A DNA stretch of 41,554 bases, from assembly GCA_964602485.1 (NCBI GenBank), contig CAZRQU010000008.1, forward strand, positions 1 to 41,554. Reading direction: 5' to 3'. Position 1 is the stretch's first letter. Each line of letters begins with the position of its first letter. The notes under the pieces are model-generated. The model did no database searches, had not been told where the DNA came from, and saw nothing but the letters and a program-made list of their open reading frames with translations. This document shows positions 7,448 to 14,695 of this stretch, piece by piece. This DNA comes from WJLG01 sp964602485 (GTDB taxonomy: Bacteria > Patescibacteriota > Patescibacteriia > Patescibacteriales > WJLG01). The position numbers and the translations under genes are program-made.

Positions 7448-8053
7448 TTAATCAAAATTTAAACTTTTAAGCATCGTATAAAATTCACCATGTTCGTCTA
7501 ATTCTTTTGCATAGTCTTCCGAATAGGAGCTCGCGATCAAATAAATATAACTATCGTTTCTGTATATAAAATGCATAGGGTAGTAATCCGATCTTTCCAT
7601 TTCGTAGTTTGATATCTTCACTTTCTCGCCTGTTGGTTTTATCCTCTTGTCTTTGATCATTTGATCTTCCCTGCCTCTTTCCCAAACAGAAATACCAAAA
7701 ACACCCTCCTGCCCCTTATTGATCCCCCAAGACATTAATTCTCCTATCTTTCTATTACCAGCCCCTTCCCATATATTATAATTTTTTTTATCTTTATACT
7801 TTTGAGGATATTTTACTTCAAATCCATATTCTTCATTTCTATACGTCAGCCAATCGTTAGTGCCTATATCAGCACTTATCGCTTCAATCCCTTCTTCGCT
7901 TGAAGTGGCTTTTTCTTCTTCCTGCCAACCTGAGTCGGGCATTTTTTTCTGCTCTTGCTTCGGCTGTTCCTGTTCTTGCAGAGAAAAAACACAACCGGAC
8001 AAAGTTATGGACAAAGTTATTATAAGTATGAATATAATTTTTGTGTAGCGCAT
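7448..8053 (-). CDS. Lipoprotein, PsbP-like or unknown
   Basis: A 201-aa protein with an N-terminal signal and a lipobox (LSGC, cysteine near residue 21), so it is predicted to be lipid-anchored on the outer face of the membrane. A Gln/Glu/Lys-rich linker follows to about residue 60. The folded part starts with WLTYRNEEYGFEVKYP, a pattern common in small PsbP-like or DUF domains of bacterial lipoproteins, and contains many aromatic residues. No catalytic residues are recognisable. It lies 70 bp upstream of the CHAP gene and in the same direction. The start is the only Met before the signal peptide; no Shine-Dalgarno is visible. Confidence 0.75.
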   Translation of the reverse strand: MRYTKIIFILIITLSITLSGCVFSLQEQEQPKQEQKKMPDSGWQEEEKATSSEEGIEAISADIGTNDWLTYRNEEYGFEVKYPQKYKDKKNYNIWEGAGNRKIGELMSWGINKGQEGVFGISVWERGREDQMIKDKRIKPTGEKVKISNYEMERSDYYPMHFIYRNDSYIYLIASSYSEDYAKELDEHGEFYTMLKSLNFD

Positions 8054-8147
8054 ATTATTTTTTACTATTATTTCAAATAAACTTTACTATTTTTAATGTT
8101 TTTTGTCAATTTAAAAATTAAATAGTTATGCAAAAAGTCTTAATTCC

Positions 8148-8165
8148 CTGCCTGCCGGCAGGCAG
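8148..8165. repeat. 18-bp perfect palindrome CTGCCTGCCGGCAGGCAG
   Basis: A perfect palindrome centred at 8156/8157, just past the 3' end of the sulfotransferase-like gene (stop at 8182). It may act as a weak terminator or be a dispersed repeat; a partly similar CTCCTGCCGTCGGCA string occurs at about 11322-11336. Confidence 0.6.
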
Positions 8166-8181
8166 ATCTGACCCCAATACA

Positions 8182-9216
8182 TCAATCTATGATCCTCTTC
8201 TTAAAAACAGCTGTCTTCTTCTGGCGATATTTATCCCTGATCTTGGATATTCCATTCCAACTTTTGAACTTGTTGGCCAGTTTTTTGAAAAACCAAGTAT
8301 AAAAACAATCCTTTTTCTCAAAGGGGCCGCTCATTTTCACGCCCAAGAACTCTCCTAGCTTTTCCTTGGTATCCACCCTGTCAGCTATATTAAGCTTTAA
8401 AAGATTAGACTTACCTCCTAAAAGCTCCTCCACTTTCTTCTCATAATCATCAAAAGCTTCGGAATAGGCCTCTTCTATATAAACACTCGCCCCCAATACT
8501 CTTTCATGCATCATCCTAAGCTTTTCTATATTATTTAGCACCGACCTTATTATACGGCTACCTCGCTTTCCTTTTTGCATCAAGCCCTCGGCCTCTATAT
8601 ATTCAAGCAGTTCTAAGGGCCAAGGGTGTCGCCGGCAGGAATCAAGCCATTTTTTCTTGTTTCGGTATGTATATATGAAATAAGCATCAGGATACAGTTT
8701 GACCAATTCATCCAACATTACCGCCACTGGCAAGTCGGAAACCGCATCATGATTACCAAGGTCACCGGCGTTCAAAACCAGCTCACCTTTTTCATTATTA
8801 ACCAGCATATAAGGAAAATGTTCGGCCTTGAACCCGGCTTTACGCAAAGCATAATGGACGGAAGTGGTTCCGGTTTTAGGCAGTCCGATGCAAAATATTT
8901 TTTTATTCCTTTTTTTTATCCAGGGAAAACGAAGATCGAAAAAAGTTATCCAACCCATTGCCCAGTCCCCTAAAGAGACCTTTTTCTCAAAAACGAAAAC
9001 CAGTGATCTGTATAGTTTGCGGGGAGCTAAAAGTATCAAAAAGAATAATAGACCAAAAAACAATACAGCCAACACAAAAAGATCCAACAATAAAAACGGA
9101 GCAGACACTATCTTAAGCAAAAGCTTTCCCAGGCCTATCTTCCAATGAAAAAGCCACCAGCAAGGGAATACCAAAAAATAGCCCCACCAGAAATTCTTTA
9201 ATTCATCTTTTGACAT
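8182..9216 (-). CDS. Sulfotransferase-family protein with N-terminal membrane segments
   Basis: The 344-aa product has hydrophobic segments in its first about 70 residues (a short one near 10-20 and a long one near 38-65). A soluble domain follows, starting KKIFCIGLPKTGTTS, the P-loop-like 5'-phosphosulfate loop of PAPS-dependent sulfotransferases (consensus PKSGTTW). The later stretch YFIYTYRNKKKWLDSC matches the second conserved region (RDPxxxxxS), where an Arg-Asn replaces the usual Arg-Asp. The acceptor is unknown; the TM anchor suggests a membrane-proximal envelope substrate. Its Lys-rich tail is unremarkable. No sulfate activation genes are in the window. Superfamily assignment is fairly good, activity uncertain. 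Confidence 0.7.
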   Translation of the reverse strand: MSKDELKNFWWGYFLVFPCWWLFHWKIGLGKLLLKIVSAPFLLLDLFVLAVLFFGLLFFLILLAPRKLYRSLVFVFEKKVSLGDWAMGWITFFDLRFPWIKKRNKKIFCIGLPKTGTTSVHYALRKAGFKAEHFPYMLVNNEKGELVLNAGDLGNHDAVSDLPVAVMLDELVKLYPDAYFIYTYRNKKKWLDSCRRHPWPLELLEYIEAEGLMQKGKRGSRIIRSVLNNIEKLRMMHERVLGASVYIEEAYSEAFDDYEKKVEELLGGKSNLLKLNIADRVDTKEKLGEFLGVKMSGPFEKKDCFYTWFFKKLANKFKSWNGISKIRDKYRQKKTAVFKKRIID

Positions 9217-9251
9217 ATTCTATTTAGATAATTCTTAAAAATATAGTCTCC

Positions 9252-9502
9252 AGTCTTCAAACTTCAAACTTCAATCTCCAATTACCAATAACTAATAACT
9301 AATTCCATTAACCCCTCCTAGCCTCCCCTTGCCAAGGGGAGGAACTATGGGGAAGATCTTAACAAAGGGAGGAGCTAATAAAATACCAAATTACCCAATT
9401 ACAGATCCTTCGTCTCCCGCCTCCGCGGGCTCCTTAAGGATGACAAGCCTAAAATACCCTATACTGCATACTGAATACTATATTCCAAATTACCAATTAC
9501 CA
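9252..9502. repeat. Mixed heptamer arrays with two GC-rich hairpins
   Basis: No gene is seen between 9217 and 9496. From 9252 the register AGTCTTC, AAACTTC, AAACTTC, AATCTCC, AATTACC, AATAACT, AATAACT runs unbroken to 9300. A CCTCCCCTT/AAGGGGAGG hairpin follows at 9322-9342, then an AGATCCTTCG...AAGGATGACA palindrome at 9403-9435 with a CCCGC...GCGGG centre, then ATACTGC, ATACTGA, ATACTAT, ATTCCAA, ATTACCA, ATTACCA (9461-9502), which supplies the xth stop codon. The sequence 9301-9343 recurs at 41291-41333. Confidence 0.8.
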
Positions 9503-10255
9503 TTCGATCCCTACCGGAGCATGATCAGAACCCATTTGCTGGTCCAAAATAAAGGCTTTTTTTATTTTTTTGCTTATTTTAGAGGAAACACACCAATAGT
9601 CAAGCCGCCAACCGACATTTCTGGCTCTGGCTCCACCTCGATATGACCACCAAGAATACTGAACTTTTTTAGGGTGAAGTTCACGAAAAGTATCTTTAAA
9701 CCCACTTTCTAGGAATTTGCTCATCCAACTCCTTTCCTCTTGAGTAAAACCGGCATTGCCCTCATTCGGGCCGGGCCGGGCTATATCTATTTCCCGATGA
9801 GCCACATTATAATCACCAGCCACAGCCAAAGGCTTCTTCTTTTCCAGCTTCTTTAAAGATCCCAATAATCTATCATTGAACTTGATCTTGTGATCAAGGC
9901 GTTTCAACTCCCCGCCCCCGTCGGCATTATGAAAATACACATTGACCAGAAAAATATCCTCAAGCTCCAAAATAATAACCCGACCTTCATCATCTTTCGG
10001 GAAATCTATATGATCAATAACTTTGATATCATCTTTCACCAAAACAAGAGTGCCGGAATATCCCGGCCGCTTGGCTGAATGCCAAAATTCTTTATAGCCG
10101 GAAAAATTGAATTTTTCCCCAGCTATCTTTTCACTGCCTATCTTTATCTCTTGCAAACAAATTATCTCAGGCTTTTCTTTTTTCAAAAGCTTCTTGAGTT
10201 CACCCTTGCGAGTGATAGCCCGTATGCCATTTATATTCCAAGATATCAATTTCAT
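9497..10255 (-). CDS. xth: Exodeoxyribonuclease III
   Basis: A 252-aa member of the exonuclease III/AP endonuclease family acting in base excision repair. It starts MKLISWNINGIRA, has the metal-binding Glu in CLQEIKI (near residue 36), the GDYNVAH motif (catalytic Asp/Asn near 147-149), a WSYRGGARARNVGWRLDYW segment and ends with the GSDHAPV motif that holds the catalytic His. The length is normal. Its start codon is 1 bp from the stop codon of the 47-aa gene upstream, so the two are probably translated together. The stop codon at 9497-9499 lies in a heptamer array. Confidence 0.96.
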   Translation of the reverse strand: MKLISWNINGIRAITRKGELKKLLKKEKPEIICLQEIKIGSEKIAGEKFNFSGYKEFWHSAKRPGYSGTLVLVKDDIKVIDHIDFPKDDEGRVIILELEDIFLVNVYFHNADGGGELKRLDHKIKFNDRLLGSLKKLEKKKPLAVAGDYNVAHREIDIARPGPNEGNAGFTQEERSWMSKFLESGFKDTFRELHPKKVQYSWWSYRGGARARNVGWRLDYWCVSSKISKKIKKAFILDQQMGSDHAPVGIEW

Positions 10256-10256
10256 A

Positions 10257-10400
10257 TTACTTCTTCTTAGGGTCTAATATTTTTTGTAGTTTCTTGACTC
10301 CGGCCCCGGATATCTTCATCTTCGGCTTTCTTTTCTTGTCCCTTTTTTCACCTTTTTTGCGGGACTCTTTTTCTAATTTTTCATGGTATCCATTGTTCAT
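10257..10400 (-). CDS. Small basic protein, 47 aa, unknown
   Basis: An ATG-to-TAA frame of 47 codons whose product is very Lys/Arg-rich (begins MNNGYHEKLEKESRKKGEK, ends KKLQKILDPKKK). It ends 1 bp before the xth start codon, which suggests translational coupling. Such a basic, structureless peptide could bind nucleic acid, but nothing in the sequence proves a function. It faces the DsbA-like gene across a 97-bp divergent spacer. No Shine-Dalgarno is visible. Reality is supported mainly by the tight spacing and composition. Confidence 0.6.
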   Translation of the reverse strand: MNNGYHEKLEKESRKKGEKRDKKRKPKMKISGAGVKKLQKILDPKKK

Positions 10401-10408
10401 ATGGCTGT

Positions 10409-10437
10409 TTGGTGAAATTATCAAAAAATGTTATAAT
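10409..10437 (+). promoter_or_regulatory. Predicted promoter for the DsbA-like gene
   Basis: TTGGTG (10409-10414), 17-bp spacer, TATAAT (10432-10437), about 60 bp upstream of the ATG at 10498. The -10 box is perfect, the -35 is weak. Confidence 0.45.
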
Positions 10438-10497
10438 AAGCTTATATACTAAACAAGTTTCGTATTTGTATTATATTTTAATTTCCTTAAAAAAACA

Positions 10498-11259
10498 ATG
10501 GAAAACAAAAAAAAGAGCAATTCTAAAAAACCCTCAACAGCAGACAAGACAAAAGGAGAAAGGATAAAAGAATGGCTGAAAAAACCCTGGGTGATAATTC
10601 TTCTGTCTCTTGTCGTGCTGATATCTTTACTTTTGATCACTGCCTTCATCTCGCAAGTGAATAATTATAGGAAGTTGATAGATCTACAAAAAAGCTGGCA
10701 GGCCGTGAATTTGACCAAAGAAATAAAAGAACAAGAGCCGGTCTTTATATCCACTGAGAAAAACTTCCACCTAGGTAGCAGCGACCCTGAAGTCACGATA
10801 GTAAAATTCTCAGATTTCACTTGTCCTTATTGCCATGATATGTCGATCAAGCTCAGGAATATAATCTCCGCTTATCCGAATCGAGTCAAGCTAGTATATA
10901 AAGATTACCCTTTGGTTAACGAAGAAGGGATGGATTTTGCTTTGGCTGCCCGTTGTGCCGGTGAACAAAACAGGATGCTTTTCTGGTTGATGCATGATGA
11001 ACTTTTCAATAAACAAGGATTGATATCTCCGGATAATCTACCAACAGTGGCCGGCTACCTTGGCCTTGATACTGAAAAATTCGACCAATGCCTTGAGGAA
11101 GAAAGATATAACCAAGATATAATGAACGATGCCCGAGAAGCGGACAAGATAGGCGTAAAAGCCACCCCTACCCTTTTTATAAATGGTTATATGGTGAAGG
11201 GGGATATTCCGGAAGCGGTTCTGACCAAGATAGTGCAAGAATTCCTAGAAGACGAATAG
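10498..11259 (+). CDS. Membrane-anchored DsbA-family thiol:disulfide oxidoreductase
   Basis: A 253-aa protein with a Lys-rich cytoplasmic N-terminus (1-29), one transmembrane segment (about 30-51) and an extracytoplasmic thioredoxin-like domain. The active site is CPYC at residues 109-112 within KFSDFTCPYCHD. The cis-proline loop is VKATPTLFINGY near residues 219-230. The layout fits the DsbA/BdbD-like Thioredoxin_4 group, which forms or rearranges disulfides in secreted proteins. A likely client in the window is the Cys-rich pilin/M15-like protein encoded at 14696. It is first in the plus-strand cluster but separated from porG by a 200-bp repeat spacer. Confidence 0.88.
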   Translation: MENKKKSNSKKPSTADKTKGERIKEWLKKPWVIILLSLVVLISLLLITAFISQVNNYRKLIDLQKSWQAVNLTKEIKEQEPVFISTEKNFHLGSSDPEVTIVKFSDFTCPYCHDMSIKLRNIISAYPNRVKLVYKDYPLVNEEGMDFALAARCAGEQNRMLFWLMHDELFNKQGLISPDNLPTVAGYLGLDTEKFDQCLEEERYNQDIMNDAREADKIGVKATPTLFINGYMVKGDIPEAVLTKIVQEFLEDE

Positions 11260-11264
11260 ATACC

Positions 11265-11460
11265 ATATCGCATAACTCGTAACGCATAACGGGTGAAACT
11301 CTAAATCCTGACACACCCCACCTCCTGCCGTCGGCACCCCTCTCTAGAGAGGATTCAATTTTTGAATTTTATAATTTTTATAATTTTTGAAATAATTTCT
11401 AATTTTTAATTCTAAGCATTATAAATACCGAATAACAAATTACAAATTACAAATTACCAT
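11265..11460 (+). repeat. Composite heptamer element, copy 2
   Basis: In order: CATAACT/CGTAACG/CATAACG units (11268-11296), a short CTAAATC unit, a GC-rich core beginning ACACACCCC with a CCCTCTCTAGAGAGG-type end (11311-11352), then A+T-rich heptamers and three CAAATTA units up to porG. Bases 11357-11415 are identical over 59 bp to 41082-41140. Confidence 0.75.
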
Positions 11461-11469
11461 CATCAACCT

Positions 11470-12033
11470 ATGAAACAAATAAGACTACATGGACGCGGAG
11501 GACAAGGCGTAGTGACTGCCGCCGAGCTAGTAGCTATCGCTGCCTTTAAAAACGACTATGAAGCTCAAGCTTTCCCCTCTTTTGGAGTTGAAAGAACCGG
11601 AGCTCCGGTCAAAGCATTCGTCCGCGTGGACAAAAAATTCATTAGAACCAGAGAGCAGGTCTACAATCCTGACATATTGATAATATTAGACGCCACACTT
11701 ATAGGTACTGTCGACCTTTTTTCCGACTGTGACAAAGACACGCAAGTAGTGGTGAATACCACTAAAAAACCCAAAGATCTGGATATAAAGGTTGGTCCGA
11801 AAGGCACTAAACTTCCTTTAAGGAATATTGCTGCCGTTGATGCTACCAATATCGCTCTGGAAATATTTGGCAAGAATCTGGCCAACACCACTATTTTAGG
11901 GGCTTTAGCCAAGGCTGTTCCTTTCATTACTTTAGATAGCTTAAAAGAAGCTGTTAAAGAAAAATTCGAAGAAAAGGGCGAAGCCATAGTGGAAAAGAAT
12001 ATCCAAGCAGTGGAAACCGCCCACAATAGTTAA
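11470..12033 (+). CDS. porG: Pyruvate:ferredoxin oxidoreductase, gamma subunit
   Basis: The 187-aa product starts with MKQIRLHGRGGQGVVTAA, the glycine-rich signature of the gamma domain of 2-oxoacid:ferredoxin oxidoreductases, which contacts CoA. The segment EAQAFPSFGVERTGAPVKAFVR is also typical. PFOR converts pyruvate, CoA and oxidised ferredoxin to acetyl-CoA, CO2 and reduced ferredoxin. The gene is first in a four-gene set (gamma, delta, alpha, beta), the archaeal/thermophile-type split arrangement. A 2-oxoacid other than pyruvate cannot be excluded from sequence. No Shine-Dalgarno is seen. Confidence 0.92.
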   Translation: MKQIRLHGRGGQGVVTAAELVAIAAFKNDYEAQAFPSFGVERTGAPVKAFVRVDKKFIRTREQVYNPDILIILDATLIGTVDLFSDCDKDTQVVVNTTKKPKDLDIKVGPKGTKLPLRNIAAVDATNIALEIFGKNLANTTILGALAKAVPFITLDSLKEAVKEKFEEKGEAIVEKNIQAVETAHNS

Positions 12034-12040
12034 TTTAATT

Positions 12041-12082
12041 ATAAATTTTGTATTTTGAGATTTACATTTTAAATTTATGCCA
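12041..12082. repeat. Heptamer array across the porG-porD gap
   Basis: ATAAATT, TTGTATT, TTGAGAT, TTACATT, TTAAATT, TATGCCA in constant register. The last unit contains the porD start codon at 12077. Confidence 0.7.
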
Positions 12083-12346
12083 ATAGACCTAACATCCAAA
12101 CCGGGATCGGCCAAACAGAACAAAACAGGTGGCTGGCGCACCTTTATTCCAAAAATAGACAAGAAAAAATGTATAAGCTGCGGGACTTGTGAAAAAGTTT
12201 GCCCGGAAGACGCCATTGAAATGAAAAAAGATAAAAGATACAAGGCCCTAAAACCCAAGGTTGATCTGAATTACTGCAAAGGCTGCGGGCTGTGCGCCAA
12301 ACAATGCCCGGTCGGAGCCATTGAAATGATAAGAGAAGAGAAATGA
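12077..12346 (+). CDS. porD: Pyruvate:ferredoxin oxidoreductase, delta subunit (2x[4Fe-4S])
   Basis: An 89-aa ferredoxin-like subunit with two CxxCxxCxxxC(P) clusters: Cys32, 35, 38, 42 and Cys67, 70, 73, 77, each followed by Pro. It passes electrons from the TPP/proximal cluster in the beta subunit to external ferredoxin. Length and the GGWRTFIPKID-type lead-in are typical of PorD. It is separated from porA by 90 bp that hold a 63-bp palindromic repeat. Confidence 0.94.
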   Translation: MPIDLTSKPGSAKQNKTGGWRTFIPKIDKKKCISCGTCEKVCPEDAIEMKKDKRYKALKPKVDLNYCKGCGLCAKQCPVGAIEMIREEK

Positions 12347-12361
12347 TAAAATAACTTATTT

Positions 12362-12424
12362 TGTCATCCCCGACTTGATCGGGGGTCCAGGTCTTGCTGG
12401 ATTCCCGCTTTCGCGGGAATGACA
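12362..12424. repeat. 63-bp palindromic repeat between porD and porA
   Basis: The ends are TGTCAT and ATGACA. Inside are two GC-rich hairpins: CCCCGACTTGATCGGGG and ATTCCCGCTTTCGCGGGAAT. Repeats of this type are widespread in bacterial genomes and behave like short non-autonomous elements. Lying inside an operon, it would be transcribed and could affect mRNA stability or partly terminate. Confidence 0.85.
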
Positions 12425-12436
12425 TCCTGATATATT

Positions 12437-13624
12437 ATGCCAAATAACACCAATCAAATCCTTGAGGGTTCGCGCGCCATTGCCCAAACTATAAAAAACA
12501 TCAAACCAGCCGTGATATCCGCCTACCCCATCACCCCGCAGACCCATATAGTGGAGGATCTGTCTCAATACAAAGCCGATGGCGAAGCTGATTATGAATT
12601 CGTTAGGGCTGAATCGGAATTCGCGGCCGCTTCCATAGTTGAAGGAGCTTCGGCCACCGGAGTCAGATCCTATACCGCTACCAGTTCACAGGGCCTTCTA
12701 CTGATGACCGAAGTTCTTTATAATATCGCCGGTATGCGGCTTCCGGTAGTGCTCACTTGCGCTAATCGGGGCGTTTCCGCGCCTATAACCATTTGGAACG
12801 ACCACCAAGATGCAGTTACTATGCGCGACGCCGGCTGGATGATATTTTTTGCCGAGAATCATCAAGAAGCAGTAGAGCAACATTTGATCGCCTACAAAGT
12901 AGCTGAAAAACTAGGTCTGCCGGCTATGGTCAATATAGATGGCTTTGTGCTCACTCATTCTTATGAAAGCGTACAAGTACCTAGCCGTTCGCAAATAAAG
13001 AAATTCCTGCCTGATTACAAACCATCAAAAGCACAATTCTTGGATCCAAAAAATCCAAAGACTTTTGGCGCTTTCGCCACTCCCGCCCATTATATGGAAA
13101 TAAGGCAAGCTCTTCATGATGATCTTATGTCATCTTTAAGGGTAATAAACGCTGAATATCAGGAATATAGAAAAACTATTGATACAAAACCTCCTTACAG
13201 CACAGATAAACAGCTTCTGGATAACGGCCTTTTGGAATACCACGGCCCCAAGAAGCCAAAAACGATCATGATAGCTATGGGCTCGGTGGCCGGAACCGTG
13301 AAAGAAACCTTTGAGAGATCGAACAATGTAGGAGTTTTAAAAATAAAGGTTCTAAGGCCATTCCCAAAAGAATATGTCTTAGATATCATAGAACAAGTAA
13401 AGCCGAAACAAGTGGCTATTATTGATAAAGCTATCAGTTTAGGCGCTGAAGGCCCGTTGGCTATGGATATAAAAACCGCTCTTTATGGACGTAGTAAAAC
13501 CAAGATCCAAAGCTTTATTGTCGGCCTGGGCGGAAGAGATATCACTAAGCCGATGCTAAAAGAAATAGCCAAGAATGTTGAAAAGAGTAGTGATGAAGTT
13601 AAATTCATAGGATCGGTTAATTAG
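12437..13624 (+). CDS. porA: Pyruvate:ferredoxin oxidoreductase, alpha subunit
   Basis: A 395-aa alpha subunit containing the pyrimidine-binding TPP domain (YPITPQTHIVEDLS near residues 31-44; EFVRAESEFAAASIVEGASATGVR near 54-77 with TATSSQGL) and the C-terminal transketolase-like domain II. Length is normal. It would pair with the beta subunit to bind TPP. It follows porD by 90 bp and precedes porB by 81 bp. The stop codon TAG (13622-13624) lies inside an 8-bp repeat array. Confidence 0.95.
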   Translation: MPNNTNQILEGSRAIAQTIKNIKPAVISAYPITPQTHIVEDLSQYKADGEADYEFVRAESEFAAASIVEGASATGVRSYTATSSQGLLLMTEVLYNIAGMRLPVVLTCANRGVSAPITIWNDHQDAVTMRDAGWMIFFAENHQEAVEQHLIAYKVAEKLGLPAMVNIDGFVLTHSYESVQVPSRSQIKKFLPDYKPSKAQFLDPKNPKTFGAFATPAHYMEIRQALHDDLMSSLRVINAEYQEYRKTIDTKPPYSTDKQLLDNGLLEYHGPKKPKTIMIAMGSVAGTVKETFERSNNVGVLKIKVLRPFPKEYVLDIIEQVKPKQVAIIDKAISLGAEGPLAMDIKTALYGRSKTKIQSFIVGLGGRDITKPMLKEIAKNVEKSSDEVKFIGSVN

Positions 13625-13654
13625 TTAATTAGTTGATTGATCCATTAGCTGATT
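13615..13654. repeat. Octamer array between porA and porB
   Basis: GGTTAATT, AGTTAATT, AGTTGATT, GATCCATT, AGCTGATT: five 8-bp units in register, the first two spanning the porA stop codon. Confidence 0.7.
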
Positions 13655-13705
13655 GGCGGAGAAGATCCCCAAACAACTAATTGATCAAGTACCCAATATA
13701 TTATT

Positions 13706-14626
13706 ATGAAAAAAAACAAAGACAATGTCCTGATCTCCCCCGGCCATCGCGCCTGCGCCGGCTGTGGACAAATGATAGCGGCCAAAGCGGCCACCGAGGG
13801 CATGGGAACAGATATAATAGTAGCTAATGCCACCGGTTGCTTGGAAGTAACCACTACACCTTATCCGCAATCTGCCTGGAAAATGCCTTGGATACATTCA
13901 TTGTTCGAAAATGCAGCCGGAATAGCCTCCGGAATAAAAGCGGCGCTGGACAATAAGGCGAAAGCCGGCGACAAGCAGGCCAAGAAGACCAAAGTGATAG
14001 CTCAAGGCGGGGACGGCGGCACTTTTGATATCGGTTTTGGACTTATCTCCGGCATGTGGGAAAGAGGAGAAGATATACTTTATATCTGCTATGATACCGA
14101 GGCTTATTCCAATACCGGCGTCCAGGCTTCCGGAGCCACTCCCTGGGCGGCTTCCACCACCACTACCCCATCCGGCACAGGCAAGAACATAGACGCCATT
14201 GGTTCGCACCAGAACAAAAAAGACATGATCTCCATCGCCTTGGCTCATGGTCTGCCTTATGTGGCTCAGTCAACCGCCGGCTACCCGGCAGATATCACTG
14301 TCAAGGTTAAAAAAGCTTTGCAAACCCCGGGACCCGGCTACATCCAGATAATGGCTCCTTGCATACCGGGTTGGCATGTCAAATCTTCTGATGCTATGAA
14401 ACTGGGACAACTGGCCGCTTCTACTGGTCTTTATCCTTTATTGGAGTACATAGACGGCAAACTGGTTAACTCTTCCAAAATAGATAAAAAGACAAAAGTC
14501 GAGGAATACCTGGAGCTTCAAGGCCGTTTCAAACATCTATTCAGATCAGCTCGCGGCAAGAAACAAATAGAATACATCCAAAAGCTGGCAGATGAGAATA
14601 TCAAAAAATACGGGTTGAAAAAATAA
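13706..14626 (+). CDS. porB: Pyruvate:ferredoxin oxidoreductase, beta subunit
   Basis: The 306-aa product binds the TPP diphosphate and a [4Fe-4S] cluster. It shows the HRACAGCGQ motif near the N-terminus (residues 14-22), the TPP motif GDGGTFDIGFG...ILYICYDTEAYSNTG in the middle (near 102-138) and a cysteine later in IMAPCIPGW. Length fits the family. The por genes together encode a complete enzyme. An inverted repeat follows the stop at 14640-14675. Confidence 0.95.
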   Translation: MKKNKDNVLISPGHRACAGCGQMIAAKAATEGMGTDIIVANATGCLEVTTTPYPQSAWKMPWIHSLFENAAGIASGIKAALDNKAKAGDKQAKKTKVIAQGGDGGTFDIGFGLISGMWERGEDILYICYDTEAYSNTGVQASGATPWAASTTTTPSGTGKNIDAIGSHQNKKDMISIALAHGLPYVAQSTAGYPADITVKVKKALQTPGPGYIQIMAPCIPGWHVKSSDAMKLGQLAASTGLYPLLEYIDGKLVNSSKIDKKTKVEEYLELQGRFKHLFRSARGKKQIEYIQKLADENIKKYGLKK

Positions 14627-14639
14627 TTGTTACATCGTC

Positions 14640-14675
14640 ATATTGTTGAATTGCCTGATCGTAATTCAACAATAT
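14640..14675. repeat. Perfect 13-bp inverted repeat after porB
   Basis: ATATTGTTGAATT and AATTCAACAATAT flank a 10-nt loop. The right side continues into AACAATTT-type 8-bp repeats up to the next start codon at 14696. It is A+T-rich with no T-tract, so it is a weak terminator at best. Confidence 0.6.
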
Positions 14676-14695
14676 AGCAATTTAACAATATCAAT

